Shown here: piece after piece, positions 61,487 through 64,000 of the stretch
Numbering within the stretch: the first letter of the stretch is position 1
Layout: every line of letters begins with the position of its first letter
From: Chitinophagales bacterium
Lineage (GTDB): Bacteria; Bacteroidota; Bacteroidia; Chitinophagales; CAIOSU01
NCBI GenBank assembly: GCA_040877935.1
Contig: JBBDNB010000021.1
Span: forward strand, 1-64,000
Direction: 5' to 3'
DNA: 64,000 bases
The notes under the pieces: generated by a model
Seen by the model: the letters and a program-made list of their open reading frames with translations, nothing else
Told to the model about the DNA's origin: nothing
Databases searched by the model: none
Position numbers and translations under genes: made by a program

Positions 61487-63259
61487 TCAATTGATTAATT
61501 TTCCGGTAGCATCAATCTGTTTTTCAGTCATCAACTGCATGCCATTGCTTTCAATTTCCACCATTACAGTTGCTTTGCTGTTCTCAAAGCTTTTGGCAAA
61601 TTTATATTGCGGTTGAATTTTGTAATTCCCGTCTTTGTCAATATAGCCCCAAAGCCCTGTTTCAGGATCTTGTACAGGTGCTAAACCTTCTTTAAATCTA
61701 CCGGCCTGATCATAAGTTGCTTCAATTATAAATCCTCCGTTTTGACCAATAAAGCCCCATCGACCACCTTTTGAAACTGGTGCCAGTCCTTCGCTAAAGG
61801 ATTCAGCATCATCAAACTGTAAGCTGATGACTTCCCTTCCGCCAATATGTACAAAGCCATAACCTTTTTCATCATTGCCAACCAAAGCCATGCCTTCTGA
61901 AAAAGGATAGACATCATCATAAATTATCGGGACAACAGCAACGCCCTTTCTGTCAATATAGCCCCATTTGCAGGGAATATCATCACAATTGCCTGTGGAA
62001 ACCAGAGCTCGCCCATCTTCAAAAGGACTAACTTCTGAATAATTTTCAGGAATCACCATTTTTCCCTCCTTATCGATATAGCCATAGTTGCATTCATCCA
62101 AACATTCCGATGTAGTTACAGCAGCCATACCTTCTGAAAATTCATAGGCATCTGTATATTGTGCGGGAATTAATATGGTTTCTGAATGAATGTCTTTATA
62201 GCCAAAAAGCCCATTCTCATCTTCATAAAGTTCTAATGCTCTTTTGGAAATGCGAATGTCTTTGGCCAATTGTTCTTTGAAAGGGAAATTGGGAAATTCA
62301 CGCTGAAAATTCAGGTAGGTAGCGGTTTCTTTATTGAAGTTATAAGCATCGTACAACAATTGCCAGACCATATTTACATTCTTATTGTTGAGAAAATTGC
62401 GCACAAAATCTGTGTATTTCTCAATTGATCCTTCAGTAATTGAAAGGATGTAAACACTATCCTGAGCTTCTTCTGAATAGGGGCTGTTGGAGTAATTATT
62501 GATAAAATCTACATAGGCTTCAAGGGTACCTGATGAAGTAACGGTTTTATACAACGTGTATTCATATTGTTCTCTTGCTTTTTCAGCATAAGGACTTTCA
62601 GGATATTTTTCAGCAAAGGTTTTGAAATCTCGATAACTTCCTCCTTTTGTTTCCTGCTCATAGAGCGATTTTTCATACAAATCCTGAGCATATTCAATTT
62701 GACTGGCATTGGGATATTTTTTCATAAAATCCTGAAAGCTTTTATAGGAATCCTGGCTTTGCGCAGCTTTAAAAGCCATTTCATTTCTGCGCTCTTTGGC
62801 TTCAGCAAGCTGGGGAGCACTTAAAAATTCTGCTGCAAAACGCTCCCAAATTTCAAGTGTATTTATACTATCGGCCAATTGATAGCCATGGGTATTGATG
62901 CGGCTCTGCAATTTGTCTATAGTATAGGGACGGATTCCGTGTTTTTTGTAGCGGTTTTTATCCCGATCAGATGAGGTAGGGTAGGTTTCAGTGCATTTGA
63001 GCATGTACTTGTTGGCTTTAAATATATCAAAACCCGAATGGTCTTCCATAAAGAAATAGAGTGCCAGTGCGTAGTTCAGACCAAAATTGTCTTCAGCATC
63101 ATTATAGGCATCTTCAAGATTAATGCGCGCCTGTTCGTATGATCCGGCACGAATCAATTTCAATGATTTCGTGACAGCATCTGCCTTAAGCAAGAAAGGC
63201 ATTGCAGTAAATATCAACAGGAAAATTACTGTATTTTTTGTTTGACTTGTATTTGGCAT
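61487..63259 (-). CDS. exported WG-repeat protein with helical repeats
   Basis: 590 residues. Signal peptide (VIFLLIFTAMPFLLKADA), then about 300 residues of TPR-like repeats with the recurring phrase YRDFKTFAEKYPESPYAEKA / YVDFINNYSNSPYSEEA, and from about 350 seven or so WG repeats (YGYIDKEGKMVIPENY, KWGYIDRKGVAVVPIIY, RWGFIGQNGGFIIEATY, LWGYIDKDGNYKIQPQY). WG repeats are beta structures of unclear role; the protein is likely periplasmic or surface-exposed. Ends at the CTGTCAGACAG hairpin. Confidence 0.88.
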   Translation of the reverse strand: MPNTSQTKNTVIFLLIFTAMPFLLKADAVTKSLKLIRAGSYEQARINLEDAYNDAEDNFGLNYALALYFFMEDHSGFDIFKANKYMLKCTETYPTSSDRDKNRYKKHGIRPYTIDKLQSRINTHGYQLADSINTLEIWERFAAEFLSAPQLAEAKERRNEMAFKAAQSQDSYKSFQDFMKKYPNASQIEYAQDLYEKSLYEQETKGGSYRDFKTFAEKYPESPYAEKAREQYEYTLYKTVTSSGTLEAYVDFINNYSNSPYSEEAQDSVYILSITEGSIEKYTDFVRNFLNNKNVNMVWQLLYDAYNFNKETATYLNFQREFPNFPFKEQLAKDIRISKRALELYEDENGLFGYKDIHSETILIPAQYTDAYEFSEGMAAVTTSECLDECNYGYIDKEGKMVIPENYSEVSPFEDGRALVSTGNCDDIPCKWGYIDRKGVAVVPIIYDDVYPFSEGMALVGNDEKGYGFVHIGGREVISLQFDDAESFSEGLAPVSKGGRWGFIGQNGGFIIEATYDQAGRFKEGLAPVQDPETGLWGYIDKDGNYKIQPQYKFAKSFENSKATVMVEIESNGMQLMTEKQIDATGKLIN

Positions 63260-63405
63260 ACCGGTTATAACTATACGGATTAGAGGCGTTTCTGTTGCAG
63301 AAATTTAAGCAGAAATAAGCAATAAGTGACTTATTTTATTCAATAAAAAGCAAACAGCACAATTAATTTCATAAATTAGCAGCGGATTTTAAAAAAAACA
63401 ACATT

Positions 63406-64000
63406 ATGAAAAAACTAATTGTATTAAGCGTATTTATTGCGTTAGGCATGTCCACCTATGCCCAAAAAGGATTACACCTTGGTGTTAAAGCTATTCCTCA
63501 ATCTACCTGGATGTTTAACAATGCTGATGCCGACAACTCAGATTTTGTCTATCGTTCTACTTTTCGTTCTGCTTTTGGTCTGGATGTGGATTATCACTTC
63601 ACTGATGGGGTTGGTGCTGGAATCAACCTGCTTTTTTCAGGTCAGGGTCAAAAATTCAGAAGTGATGGGGGATTAGCTGAAGGTTTTAGAAAACTGACTT
63701 ATTTAAAGCTGCCAATTTTGTTGAATTTTAATACCAGCTCAGAATCGGTTGTCATGTTCAAAGGTAGTTTAGGACCGCAGTTTGCCTTCCCAATTAAAGG
63801 AACACTGGAAACCAATGGTACGACCTTTTTTGGCACATATTCCAATGAAAGAGATATAAAAGACTACTATAAAGTAGATATAGGGATTGTGTTTGGCTTT
63901 GGTCTTGGCTTTAATATTACCGATTATTTGCAGGCTTCACTGGGCTTGCGCTTTGATGCAGGTTTTACTTCTGAAGATACGGATATGACCAATTCAATTG
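63406..64000 (+). CDS. outer-membrane beta-barrel protein, cut by the window end
   Basis: The frame is open from ATG 63406 to the last base, 198 codons. Signal peptide LIVLSVFIALGMSTYAQ, then amphipathic strands (HLGVKAIPQSTWMFN, GVGAGINLLFSGQGQKF, FGFGLGFNITDYLQASLGLR) of the small Bacteroidota barrel family related to PorT and OmpX-like proteins. The C-terminus is outside the window. Confidence 0.8.
   Translation, partial: MKKLIVLSVFIALGMSTYAQKGLHLGVKAIPQSTWMFNNADADNSDFVYRSTFRSAFGLDVDYHFTDGVGAGINLLFSGQGQKFRSDGGLAEGFRKLTYLKLPILLNFNTSSESVVMFKGSLGPQFAFPIKGTLETNGTTFFGTYSNERDIKDYYKVDIGIVFGFGLGFNITDYLQASLGLRFDAGFTSEDTDMTNSI

Overview
The window looks like an ordinary stretch of chromosome from a gliding or T9SS-type Bacteroidota bacterium. 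The evidence is a full-length SprA translocon gene in its ruvA-sprA-gcvH setting, a secreted protein with a type IX sorting tail, many lipoproteins and small outer-membrane barrels, promoter -7 boxes of the Bacteroidota form TAnnTTTG, weak Shine-Dalgarno sequences, and moderate-to-low G+C. I cannot name the genus. There are no rRNA or tRNA genes, no transposase, no integrase and no CRISPR array that I can support.

Layout. 1-7.5 kb: T9SS cargo protein and ECF sigma factor, a transglutaminase-like lipoprotein, small lipoproteins, an outer-membrane barrel and a PhnP-like metallo-beta-lactamase-fold hydrolase. 7.7-19.8 kb: ruvA, sprA, gcvH, a VanZ-like protein, a TonB-type protein, a large TPR protein and a DUF4286 protein. 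19.9-35 kb: clpC, STAS protein, ribonuclease Z, an FAD oxidoreductase, glyA, a membrane patatin, a beta-helix lipoprotein, comF, an MmpS-like secreted protein, a DtxR/MntR regulator, a HAD hydrolase and map. 35-48 kb: gpmA, a PPP phosphatase, elbB, phoD, a barrel, an enoyl-CoA hydratase, a PAP2-like protein, rpoN, asnS, a broken nuclease gene and acs. 52.4-64 kb: a zinc peptidase, msrA, SRPBCC, a DAACS symporter, a pseudouridine synthase, a small YqaE protein, TauE, rlmN, a DUF4143 ATPase, a NifU-like protein, a WG-repeat protein and the start of another barrel.

The accessory part is 48.0-52.4 kb: five very AT-rich, tightly coupled genes encoding an aldo/keto reductase, a P-loop nucleotide-kinase-like protein, a SIR2-family protein, a HAM1/ITPA-like protein with altered catalytic residues, and a 352-residue protein I do not recognise. 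The SIR2+HAM1 pair resembles the core (KomB/KomC) of the Kongming anti-phage system as I recall it, but here without the KomA deaminase and with a kinase supplied by the operon itself. I regard this as the best candidate for an undescribed defence system in the window; function is inference.

Intergenic DNA also carries several unexplained elements: two copies of a hairpin-tailed repeat (2.6 and 37.5 kb), three copies of a ~60-bp repeat just beyond the island and at 56.3 kb, a 48-bp perfect palindrome and a second GTAG-type palindrome that look like REP elements, and three 17-bp direct repeats at an exact 33-bp period in front of the DUF4143 ATPase gene.
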